From positions 1-9,402 of the forward strand of contig JAIMBM010000079.1 in NCBI GenBank assembly GCA_023511475.1: a stretch of DNA of 9,402 nt, in the 5' to 3' direction. Of this stretch, positions 1 to 6,428 are shown in pieces. Numbering within the stretch: the first letter of the stretch is position 1; every line of letters starts with the position of its first letter. A program made the position numbers and the translations under genes. The notes below the pieces were generated by a model. It was not told the origin of the DNA. It was given only the letters and a program-made list of their open reading frames with translations, and did not search any database. Origin of the DNA: Anaerolineae bacterium (GTDB taxonomy: Bacteria; Chloroflexota; Anaerolineae; SpSt-313).

Positions 1-137
1 GACCATATACCCTGCCAAACCCCTCTCACGGGCAGAGCGCCCCTTTGAGGAGGCCTGGTCCCATCACATCGTGCCAGCGCTGCCGGCTCTCTCGGAGGCT
101 GCACGTCCTCCGGTTTCCACGGCCCCTCCCTCCCCGC
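1..137. other. Non-coding stretch after the last visible gene
   Basis: No supported gene start or stop lies here. A six-base inverted repeat (CGGAGG at 93-98, CCTCCG at 107-112, 8-nt loop) lies about 25 nt after the stop of UroD-like protein B. It has no T-run, so a terminator is not supported. Whether the operon continues beyond the edge cannot be seen. Confidence 0.4.
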
Positions 138-1193
138 CTATACGCGGGAGCGACCGTACTGCCGGGCCTCGTCGTACATCGCCAGCACGTTGGCGGTCGG
201 CACCTCATCCAGCAGGCCGTGGGAGGAGGCGAGGATGTAGCCACCCCCATTACCCAGGACGTCTATCCGCTCACGCACCTCCGCGCGGACCTCTTCCGTC
301 GTGCCGTGCGGGAGGGTGTGCTGGACGTCGATGCCGCCGTAAAAGCACAGATGCTGGCCGTATTCGGCCTTGAGCTTGCGCGCGTCCATGCCGACGGCGC
401 GGAACTGCAGTGGCATCAGGATATCCAGGCCGATGTCGATCAGGTCGGGCACCAGGTCCTGGACGGCGCCGCAGATGTGAAACATCACCCTCACACCGCG
501 GCTCTTGATCAGCTCGAAGAGCCGCCCCAGCGGCTTCTTGAAGTACCGCCGGAAAGTTCCCACCGAAAAGAGCAGGCCCTTCTGCCCGGCGAGGTCGTCG
601 CCCGTCTGGGCGATGTCGATAAGGCCCGGTGCGGCATCGAGCACGCGCCGGTAGTACTCCAGGTAGAAATCGGTGATGTGCTCGACCATGGCGTCGACGA
701 TGGCCGGCTCCTGCACGAGCATGGTCATGGCGCGCTCCATGCCACACAGCTCGCTGATGCGGCAAAAGATGGGCGCCCACTCGCCGGGGGCCACGATGGC
801 GTAGCCCCGGTACGTCTGCGCCAGCGCGGCCACGGAGGCATAGTCGAAGGCATCGGGGCTGGGCCAGGGGTAGCGCTCGACCTCCGCCACAGTGCTGACA
901 TTCCTAAGGGGGCGCACGCCGACGCCATCGGCGTACGTCGCGAGAAACGGTCCACCGAAGCAGCTCTGCGTAGGCCACTCACCGGCCGATGGCGTTCCGG
1001 CCAGGTAGATCGGACAGATCCATCTGAGGTCCTGCCCCAGTGCCAAGCGCACGGCTTCAGAGTCGAGGACCCCAAAGTGTGCCTTGAGCCGAAGCTCGAG
1101 CTCAGGGTACATTCCCCCGTGAAAGATGTCCACGGGCACGCGGTCGGCCGTGCAGCGGTTCAGGGCCGCCAGCACTCGCTCCTTTGGTGTCAA
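138..1193 (-). CDS. UroD-fold protein B (uroporphyrinogen decarboxylase/MtaA-CmuA methyltransferase superfamily)
   Basis: A 351-residue cytoplasmic protein and distant paralogue of UroD-like protein A. It opens with TPKERVLAALNR, the usual N-terminus of this superfamily. Further elements are TGDDLAGQKG (197-206), VMFHICGAVQDLVPDLIDIG (236-255, with His239/Cys241), LCFYGGIDVQHT (282-293) and ILASSHGLLDEVPTANV (320-336). His-x-Cys resembles the zinc-binding pair of coenzyme-M/corrinoid methyltransferases, while His325 sits where haem-pathway UroD has its conserved GHG histidine. The RQAGR substrate-binding motif is missing (the position reads RVPVDIFHGG). The start is TTG 1193: GGGGAGG is 6 nt upstream and the family N-terminus begins there; no ATG or GTG in the frame fits as well. 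It is the last gene of the visible block, 84 nt after the glycosidase. Function unproven; a role in handling a methylated sugar or aglycone is inference. Confidence 0.85.
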   Translation of the reverse strand: MTPKERVLAALNRCTADRVPVDIFHGGMYPELELRLKAHFGVLDSEAVRLALGQDLRWICPIYLAGTPSAGEWPTQSCFGGPFLATYADGVGVRPLRNVSTVAEVERYPWPSPDAFDYASVAALAQTYRGYAIVAPGEWAPIFCRISELCGMERAMTMLVQEPAIVDAMVEHITDFYLEYYRRVLDAAPGLIDIAQTGDDLAGQKGLLFSVGTFRRYFKKPLGRLFELIKSRGVRVMFHICGAVQDLVPDLIDIGLDILMPLQFRAVGMDARKLKAEYGQHLCFYGGIDVQHTLPHGTTEEVRAEVRERIDVLGNGGGYILASSHGLLDEVPTANVLAMYDEARQYGRSRV

Positions 1194-1199
1194 CAGCTG

Positions 1200-1206
1200 C
1201 CTCCCC
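1200..1206 (-). promoter_or_regulatory. Ribosome binding site fixing the TTG start of UroD-like protein B
   Basis: GGGGAGG lies 6 nt before TTG 1193, in the 84-nt gap after the glycosidase-like gene. The encoded protein begins exactly where the superfamily N-terminus is expected. Confidence 0.75.
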
Positions 1207-1277
1207 TAAGCTCCATGGTCCCGGCTGGACGCGGCCTGAGCGGGCGCTCGAGGATGCCGGGAGAAATCCTGCCGGAC

Positions 1278-3359
1278 TCAGCCTTCCCTCTCCCAGACCT
1301 GGAGCTCACCTGGCGCGAGCACAAGGGAGAGCGAGCCATATGCCGCGGTCTCATGCGCATCCCCGGCACCCACCACAGCATGCCACCGGCTGCCCTCCCA
1401 CTGTGCCGGGAGTCTGATGGCGGCAGAGGTCTCGAGGGAGCCGGTGTTTGTAACGGCGACGACGGCACTCGTAGCGCCTTCAAAGGCGGTAGCGACCACG
1501 TCCGGCGCGTTGCTGCGCAGCGGCGGAAGGACGCGGCCATAGATCAGGCTATCTGCCAGCCGACGCTTGACCTCGACGAGGGTGCGGATATACGCCGCAT
1601 GCTCCTCCCACGCCGGGCCCACCGCCAGGTTCAGGCCCAGCGCAAATACCTGGTTGAGGTGCGCGAGCGTGTAGCCGTTGGTGAAGACGTTGGCGGCTGG
1701 GAAACCGTACTTGAGCGGGGACCCAAGGAGCCTGCCCCGATGGTACGCTGCTGCCCAGACCAGTGACCCATCGCAGGACCCATCCTCGACGGGGAGAAGC
1801 AGGTCGCTGGTCGATTCCGTCACGACCACTGCATCGGGCTTGATCCGGCGTATCGCCGACCGCACCCGCGCGATAATCTCGGACAGGCCCTTGTTCCAGA
1901 TATCCGTCTCCGGCCAGTGCCTGTGGATGCGGTTGTAGCACGTGTGGTGGCGTTGTGCACCATAGCTGTCGAGAAAGATGCCATCGACGTCATAGTCGCG
2001 CACGAGCCGCACGCAGATGTCGCTGAGGCACTGCTGCCATGCCTCATCGGCGGGACACAGCGACCAGTTGTTCTGGTACTCCTCGTAGTAGGCCCCATGC
2101 TCGTCGCAGAGGGCCATGGCCTGTCCTCTCTCCTGTCCGAGGTGGCTGTTCTTCCAGATGATAAAGCCCTCAACGTAGACGAGCACCCGCCCTCCGGCCC
2201 GGTGCACGGCCTCAATGCCCCGGCGGAAGGCCTCTGGACCCCCGAGATCGCTCCGCGGCACATAGTCTCCCTTGTTCCAGTATGGAGGCATGCCACTATC
2301 GGGCTCTCCCTCCCAGTAGTCCCATAGATAGAGGACGTCGGTGCCCATGGCGCGCGCCTTCTGGAGGAGCGTGGGCAGCTCGTCAAAGGACGCGATCTCG
2401 GTATCGAGGGGGCCGCGATAGCGCCTGACCATCCCCTCGGGTCCCGGCCCGTAGGCCAGGTAGGCGCCGCCCCCGCCGATCCCGCCGACACCGTAGAGGG
2501 CGATGGCTTCGCGGAACCATTGCGGGATGTCTCGCGGGTCAAGGCGATCGCCGACCCATTCGCGGTACGCGTCTACGGCTACGTGCCAGCCGCCCATGTG
2601 CACCCCGATAGCTACGCGCGGCAGAACCAGCCTCTCTCCCGCGGCGAGCTCGAGCTGCCGCCGGACCTCCATGAGCCCTGCTGGCGGCTCGCCGATCGTC
2701 GTCAGGACCAGCACATGGCGCCGGACATCGGGGTCGAGGACAGCTATGAAGACGCCCTCGTCCTCATCCGCAGACAGGAGGTCCATAAGCGGCATGGCAA
2801 AGGGTGCCGCGTAGGTCGACCACGGCTCCTGCACATAGTAGTACGGATACACAAGCGGGCTGGGGTCTTCGGCGGCAAAGCGGCGGCGGATCCCGCCGAC
2901 CTGCATAGGCAGGCAGGCGGTCTGCGCCGACAGATCCTCAGCAACGCACACGCCTGCGAGGCGCGGGAAGATCAGCCTGCCTTTGAGGGTCCTGCTGCCG
3001 ACATTCTCAAGCTCGAGGTCCCAGTAGCTCGCGGGGCCTGCGGGCGGCACCGCTACACGGAGGGCAGCGATGAGCGGGGCGCGGGTACAGCGCGCCCGCA
3101 CCCTCAGCACCTGATGGCCCTCCTCCTGCGCAACCTGCGCATCCTCGACGCGAAACACGCGGCCGCTGTGCAGCAGGTCGTAGCAGCCGTTGTCGCCAAG
3201 GAGCTCGATCGTGAATGGATTGCCAAAGCTGACATACCGCTGGTCGCGGAGGTAGCCCCTCCCGGAGCGCAGGTTTTCGAGGTCCGCCAGTCGTATGCCG
3301 TTCGCAAGGTCAAAGGCGAGGGCGTAATCGGTGTTGCTGAGCCTGGTCCATTGAGTCAA
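1278..3359 (-). CDS. Large TIM-barrel glycoside-hydrolase-like protein (DUF6259-like, alpha-galactosidase-related)
   Basis: A 693-residue protein without a signal peptide, so presumably cytosolic and acting on the imported glycoside. Residues 1-270 look like a beta-rich N-terminal domain (FGNPFTIELL, YWDLELENVGSRTLKG). Residues 280-580 look like a catalytic barrel, and 600-693 like a C-terminal beta domain with VVAVTNTG (633-640). Barrel landmarks are VLYLWDYWEG (342-351), GRVLVYVEGF (390-399), DVDGIFLDSYG (457-467), TCYNRIHRHWPE (473-484) and VVVTEST (511-517). Asp464 is the best nucleophile candidate and Glu515 a possible partner, by analogy with DUF6259 and related barrels that have a D-Q/S strand end followed by a Cys/His segment. 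The start is TTG 3359, with AAGGAG exactly 7 nt upstream; about 78 in-frame codons further upstream lie inside the previous gene and look like shadow sequence. Gene gaps are 19 nt before and 84 nt after. Substrate unknown. Confidence 0.8.
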   Translation of the reverse strand: MTQWTRLSNTDYALAFDLANGIRLADLENLRSGRGYLRDQRYVSFGNPFTIELLGDNGCYDLLHSGRVFRVEDAQVAQEEGHQVLRVRARCTRAPLIAALRVAVPPAGPASYWDLELENVGSRTLKGRLIFPRLAGVCVAEDLSAQTACLPMQVGGIRRRFAAEDPSPLVYPYYYVQEPWSTYAAPFAMPLMDLLSADEDEGVFIAVLDPDVRRHVLVLTTIGEPPAGLMEVRRQLELAAGERLVLPRVAIGVHMGGWHVAVDAYREWVGDRLDPRDIPQWFREAIALYGVGGIGGGGAYLAYGPGPEGMVRRYRGPLDTEIASFDELPTLLQKARAMGTDVLYLWDYWEGEPDSGMPPYWNKGDYVPRSDLGGPEAFRRGIEAVHRAGGRVLVYVEGFIIWKNSHLGQERGQAMALCDEHGAYYEEYQNNWSLCPADEAWQQCLSDICVRLVRDYDVDGIFLDSYGAQRHHTCYNRIHRHWPETDIWNKGLSEIIARVRSAIRRIKPDAVVVTESTSDLLLPVEDGSCDGSLVWAAAYHRGRLLGSPLKYGFPAANVFTNGYTLAHLNQVFALGLNLAVGPAWEEHAAYIRTLVEVKRRLADSLIYGRVLPPLRSNAPDVVATAFEGATSAVVAVTNTGSLETSAAIRLPAQWEGSRWHAVVGAGDAHETAAYGSLSLVLAPGELQVWEREG

Positions 3360-3366
3360 CGTGCGT

Positions 3367-3372
3367 CTCCTT
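3367..3372 (-). promoter_or_regulatory. Ribosome binding site fixing the TTG start of the glycosidase-like gene
   Basis: AAGGAG lies 7 nt before TTG 3359, in the 19-nt gap after UroD-like protein A. No ATG or GTG at a comparable position exists in this frame. Confidence 0.75.
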
Positions 3373-3378
3373 ACCGTC

Positions 3379-4413
3379 TCAGGGTAGATACTCGGCGAAG
3401 GCCTCGTACAGGGCGATGATGTTGTCCAGTGGCGTCTCGGGCATGATGGTATGACTGGTCCCGCCGATGTATCCGCCGTCAAAGCGCCCAAAGAGCTCCA
3501 CGAGGCGATGGACCTCTGCTTTGACCTCGGCTGGCGTACCCCTGACCATCGTACCCTGCACATCCACGCCACCATAGAAGCACAGCCGTCCACCGAACTC
3601 GCGGGATAGGCGCTCCAGGTCCATCGCCTGGGGCTGGATGGGGTTGAGCACGCTCAGGCCGATCTCAATCAGGTCAGGCAGTATGCCAGTGATGTTCCCG
3701 CAGAGGTGCATCCAGACGTGAGCCCCCCTCTGGCGGACGCGATCGAACATGCGCGCGTAGCACGGCTTGTAGTAGCGGCGCCAGTCGTCCGGCGAGATCA
3801 GCAGGCCGCGCTGACTGCCCCAGTCGTCGGAGAAAAAGATGCCGTCGGCGCCGCGGTCCAGCCACTGGTCGATGAGCGCCAGATTGAACTCGAGCACTCT
3901 GTCGCGGAGGGCAACAAACTCGTCCGGGTAGAGCCAGGGGTCCGTGAGCATGTTCTCAAACCCACGCAGCATCCACAGGCGCTCGAACAGGGTGAACCAC
4001 ACCCAGCCCAGGATGTACCGCTCCCCGCGGCTCTCCAGGACCCTGTCGATCTGCGCAAAGCGGCCGGGGGCATAGGGGTCCGGGAAGCGGTAGGAGCTGA
4101 GCGCCTCGTAGCCCGAGGCCAGTGGATGGCTGCACGGCTTCATGCCGCGGCCTTCCTCGGCCCAGTCCACGCCCCACTCATCGGTCCAGCGATAGAGGTC
4201 GCCGACACGCTCGGGTGGCCGCAGGTTCATGGCCGGGTCGGCCTCGTAAAAGTCGTCGGGAAAGGCTGCCGCGAGCTCCTGGATGCGCCGCTCCTTGCGC
4301 TCGTCCCTCTCAATGAGCCACGGGAAGTGCACTCCCAGCCGCACCGGCAGATAGGCGGGCGACGAGAAGGTGATGGCACGTCGATAGTTCTCCCTGCCAC
4401 TGTACCGGGTCAC
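3379..4413 (-). CDS. UroD-fold protein A (uroporphyrinogen decarboxylase/MtaA-CmuA methyltransferase superfamily)
   Basis: A 344-residue cytoplasmic protein with the C-terminal signature of the UroD/cobalamin-methyltransferase superfamily. Visible elements are FSDDWGSQRG (194-203), the His-x-Cys motif VWMHLCGN (233-240, His236/Cys238), IEIGLSVLNPIQ (249-260), CFYGGVDVQGT (278-288) and GGTSHTIMPETPLDN (317-331). His-x-Cys is part of the zinc site that activates thiols in MtaA/CmuA-type methyltransferases. The RQAGR signature of true haem-pathway UroD is absent, so haem synthesis is unlikely. The start is GTG 4413: GGAGG lies 10 nt upstream and the family-like sequence TRYSGRENYRRA begins there. 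An upstream in-frame ATG at 4476 would sit inside the permease gene and has no family resemblance. Such proteins recur beside sugar transporters and glycosidases but their reaction is not established. A methyl-transfer role is inferred only. Confidence 0.85.
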   Translation of the reverse strand: MTRYSGRENYRRAITFSSPAYLPVRLGVHFPWLIERDERKERRIQELAAAFPDDFYEADPAMNLRPPERVGDLYRWTDEWGVDWAEEGRGMKPCSHPLASGYEALSSYRFPDPYAPGRFAQIDRVLESRGERYILGWVWFTLFERLWMLRGFENMLTDPWLYPDEFVALRDRVLEFNLALIDQWLDRGADGIFFSDDWGSQRGLLISPDDWRRYYKPCYARMFDRVRQRGAHVWMHLCGNITGILPDLIEIGLSVLNPIQPQAMDLERLSREFGGRLCFYGGVDVQGTMVRGTPAEVKAEVHRLVELFGRFDGGYIGGTSHTIMPETPLDNIIALYEAFAEYLP

Positions 4414-4423
4414 GGTGTTGTTG

Positions 4424-4428
4424 CCTCC
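4424..4428 (-). promoter_or_regulatory. Ribosome binding site fixing the GTG start of UroD-like protein A
   Basis: GGAGG lies 10 nt before GTG 4413, in the 25-nt gap after the permease stop. It argues against an ATG at 4476 within the permease gene. Confidence 0.65.
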
Positions 4429-4438
4429 GGATCTTGGG

Positions 4439-5323
4439 TCAGGCCTTGATGCCTGTGAAGGTGATCCCTTCGACAAAGTAGCGCTGCGCCGCGAGGTAGA
4501 GCACCACGATCGGCAGCGACATCAGCACTACGCCCGCCATGATCTCCCCCCATTGGCTCGTGTAGCGGCCCGTGAGGTAGTTGAGCCCCTGTGTGAGAGT
4601 CCACTGGTCCTGCTTCTGCAGGAAGATGTTGGGGCCGAAGAAGGCGTTCCAGCCGCCAACAAAGCTCAAGATTCCCATGGTCACGAAAGCAGGCGTCGAG
4701 AGGGGCACGATGATGCTCCAGTAGATGCGGGTCCGGCTGGCGCCGTCGACAAGGGCCGCATCCTCCAGCTCGCGCGGGATGGTCAGAAAGAACTGCCTGA
4801 AGAAGAAGGTGCCGTAGGCGCCACCGAAAAAGGCGGGCACGATAAAGGGGAGCGGCGTGTTGATCCACCCTAGCCTGCGGAAGAGCACGTACACCGGCAC
4901 GAGCGTCGCCTGGGCCGGCACCATCATGGTCAGAAGGAGGATCAGCACCATGGTCTTGCGCCCCGGGAAACGCAGACGCGCCAGGGCATAGGCCGCCATG
5001 GAGCAGGAAAGCAGCTGACCGACAGTGCTCAGGCCCGCGATTCGTATGGTGTTGACCAGGTAACGCCCCATATTGGGGAGGAAGGTGAACAGGTTGGTGT
5101 AGTGCTCGGTCGTCGCCGGGTGCGGGATCCACTGATCCGGGTTGTACATGTTGACGTTGGTCCGGAACGAGGACGATAGCACCCAGATCACAGGCACGAG
5201 ATGGATCAGGAGCAGCACGACGGCGAGGACGTGCAGCAGGGCTCGTGGAGCAACCTTCCGGAACCGAAGGCTGACTGCGGTCTCCTGAGCCCCCAGACGC
5301 GCATGAGGGATATAGCCGGCCAT
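4439..5323 (-). CDS. Carbohydrate ABC transporter permease, MalG/UgpE-like (CUT1)
   Basis: A 294-residue inner-membrane permease that pairs with the preceding MalF-like protein. Hydrophobic segments lie at about residues 27-50, 88-116, 124-147, 157-178, 203-224 and 260-280. The EAA loop is at 186-207 (LEDAALVDGASRTR, ending in IIVP). The C-terminus RYFVEGITFTGIKA closely matches the typical MalG-family ending (YFVEGlTaGaVKG type). The chosen start is ATG 5323, 4 nt after the upstream stop, with GAGGAGG 9 nt away inside the last codons of the upstream gene. A GTG seven codons earlier (5344) would overlap the upstream gene and would place that ribosome site inside the coding region. The downstream UroD-like gene follows after 25 nt. 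Confidence 0.93.
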   Translation of the reverse strand: MAGYIPHARLGAQETAVSLRFRKVAPRALLHVLAVVLLLIHLVPVIWVLSSSFRTNVNMYNPDQWIPHPATTEHYTNLFTFLPNMGRYLVNTIRIAGLSTVGQLLSCSMAAYALARLRFPGRKTMVLILLLTMMVPAQATLVPVYVLFRRLGWINTPLPFIVPAFFGGAYGTFFFRQFFLTIPRELEDAALVDGASRTRIYWSIIVPLSTPAFVTMGILSFVGGWNAFFGPNIFLQKQDQWTLTQGLNYLTGRYTSQWGEIMAGVVLMSLPIVVLYLAAQRYFVEGITFTGIKA

Positions 5324-5327
5324 CCTT

Positions 5328-6293
5328 CTAGTCCTCCTCGCCACCGTAGAACACCCACCAGCGGGCCGCGCGCCACTGGATGAGGGTTACCACGAAGATG
5401 AGGGCGGCCAGCACCCAGGCGATCGTCGCGGCGTAGCCCAGGCCAGAGAGCTTTTCGCTGTAGCTGAACATCTGGTTCTGAAGGTAAAGCACGATGGTGC
5501 GGGTCGAGTCCTTGGGTCCACCGGGGGCGATGCCGACACCTCCCGAGGTCATCATGACCACCGGGTCGTAGAGTTGGAAAGCACCGATCAGAGAGGTCAC
5601 GGTGAGGAAAAAGATGACCGGCGACAGCGAAGGAAAGGTCACGTAGCGGAACCGCTGCCAGGCATTGGCGCCGTCCACTTTGGCCGCGTCGTAGAGGTGC
5701 TGCGGTATCCCCTGAAGGCCTGCCAGGTAGATCGTCATTCCGAAACCGAGGGCCTGCCACGTCGTAGCCATGGCGATGGCGATCATGGCATAGCGGGCAT
5801 CGAGAAGCCACTCGGGGCTGCGCAGGCCAAAGAGCTTGAAGGCCTGGACGATGGGCCCAGAGCGCGTGTTGAGCAGCCACTTCCACGTCGTGCCGACAGC
5901 AACCTGCGAAAGCACCCAGGGCAGGAAGAAGAGGGTGCGCATGACCGCAGTGCCCCGCAGCCCCTGGTTGACCAGGAGCGCCACCGCCAGCGAAAGTACC
6001 AGAAAGCCCGTTGTACCGGTCAGGATGAAGCGGACGGTGTTCCACAGAACCTTCCCGATACGTGGGTCCTCTAGCAGGTGTTGCCAGTTGGCAAGGCCAA
6101 TCCAGGTAGGCGCCGGGGCAACCAGGTCCCACTTGGTGAACGTATAGTAGATCGAGACGATGAGCGGACCTGCCAGGAAGATCAACAGGCCCAGTATCTG
6201 AGGGGTCAGGAACGCGTAAGCCGCCAGCCACTCGCGACGCGCCTGCGGGCTTGGGCCTCTTCGCGTCCTGACGCCGATAGTCATCTCGCGCAT
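5328..6293 (-). CDS. Carbohydrate ABC transporter permease, MalF/UgpA-like (CUT1)
   Basis: A 321-residue inner-membrane permease, one half of the translocation pore. Six hydrophobic segments are visible, at about residues 24-50, 85-108, 118-138, 168-190, 221-243 and 287-306. The cytoplasmic EAA loop, which docks onto the ATPase, is at 201-221 (YDAAKVDGAN, ending in TFP). The frame is open 43 codons further upstream, but that extension is Arg/Pro-rich, runs into the hairpin spacer and lacks family character. I therefore start at ATG 6293, which has GAGGAAGG just upstream (AGGA at 5-nt spacing). A second in-frame ATG three codons later (6284) is possible. It is followed after 4 nt by the partner permease, so the two are probably translationally coupled. 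No ATPase gene is next to it, as is usual where one shared MsmK/UgpC-type subunit serves several importers. Confidence 0.93.
   Translation of the reverse strand: MREMTIGVRTRRGPSPQARREWLAAYAFLTPQILGLLIFLAGPLIVSIYYTFTKWDLVAPAPTWIGLANWQHLLEDPRIGKVLWNTVRFILTGTTGFLVLSLAVALLVNQGLRGTAVMRTLFFLPWVLSQVAVGTTWKWLLNTRSGPIVQAFKLFGLRSPEWLLDARYAMIAIAMATTWQALGFGMTIYLAGLQGIPQHLYDAAKVDGANAWQRFRYVTFPSLSPVIFFLTVTSLIGAFQLYDPVVMMTSGGVGIAPGGPKDSTRTIVLYLQNQMFSYSEKLSGLGYAATIAWVLAALIFVVTLIQWRAARWWVFYGGEED
5333..5339 (-). promoter_or_regulatory. Ribosome binding site of the MalG-like permease
   Basis: The minus strand reads GAGGAGG, 9 nt before ATG 5323. It is embedded in the final Gly-Glu-Glu-Asp codons of the upstream permease, an arrangement that suggests translational coupling. 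Confidence 0.75.
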
Positions 6294-6295
6294 CG

Positions 6296-6303
6296 CCTTC
6301 CTC
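6296..6303 (-). promoter_or_regulatory. Ribosome binding site of the MalF-like permease
   Basis: The minus strand reads GAGGAAGG just before ATG 6293, the AGGA core being 5 nt away. It favours 6293 over the upstream in-frame ATG at 6422 and over ATG 6284, from which it would be about 11 nt away. Confidence 0.6.
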
Positions 6304-6370
6304 GGTAAAGGATCTCGCCTCGCTTGCGATAGGGAACCGCTTCGGGGTTGCCTGCGGGGCACAAGCCAGG

Positions 6371-6408
6371 GCGATGCCGTGGGCAGCGCCTGCTGCCCAC
6401 GGCATCGC
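6371..6408 (-). repeat. Perfect 17-bp inverted repeat (RNA hairpin) between binding protein and permease genes
   Basis: GCGATGCCGTGGGCAGC pairs perfectly with GCTGCCCACGGCATCGC across a 4-nt loop. It begins 20 nt after the stop codon of the second binding protein. No T-run follows in the direction of transcription (the next bases are CCTGGCTTGTGCCCC), so it is not a canonical intrinsic terminator. In sugar importer operons, stems at this place commonly protect the upstream message or attenuate read-through, giving more binding protein than permease. That role is inferred from position. Confidence 0.8.
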
Positions 6409-6428
6409 GTGCGGCAGAGCATGCCCCG

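Noticed and set aside
1..104. Possible start of a further minus-strand gene (GTG at 104) running off the edge
   Set aside because: The GGAGG is only about 2 nt from the GTG, and the reading (rich in Pro, Arg and Gly) resembles no protein family.
138..1193. Annotation as haem-biosynthetic HemE
   Set aside because: It lacks the N-terminal RQAGR motif, carries the methyltransferase-type His-x-Cys, and sits in a sugar operon with a second paralogue and no haem genes.
45..1766. Long plus-strand open frame of 573 codons opposite UroD-like B and the glycosidase end
   Set aside because: It spans two convincing minus-strand genes and their gap, has no recognisable family motif, and is the usual antisense product of GC-rich codons.
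2520..3419. Plus-strand open frame of 299 codons opposite the glycosidase N-terminal half
   Set aside because: It is low-complexity shadow sequence without motifs.
3360..3593. N-terminal extension of the glycosidase-like gene to an upstream in-frame ATG at 3593
   Set aside because: It overlaps the end of UroD-like A, reads as non-protein-like Arg/Ser/Thr-rich sequence, and the TTG at 3359 has an ideal ribosome site.
6371..6408. Canonical rho-independent terminator
   Set aside because: The stem is strong, but no T-run follows in the minus-strand direction.
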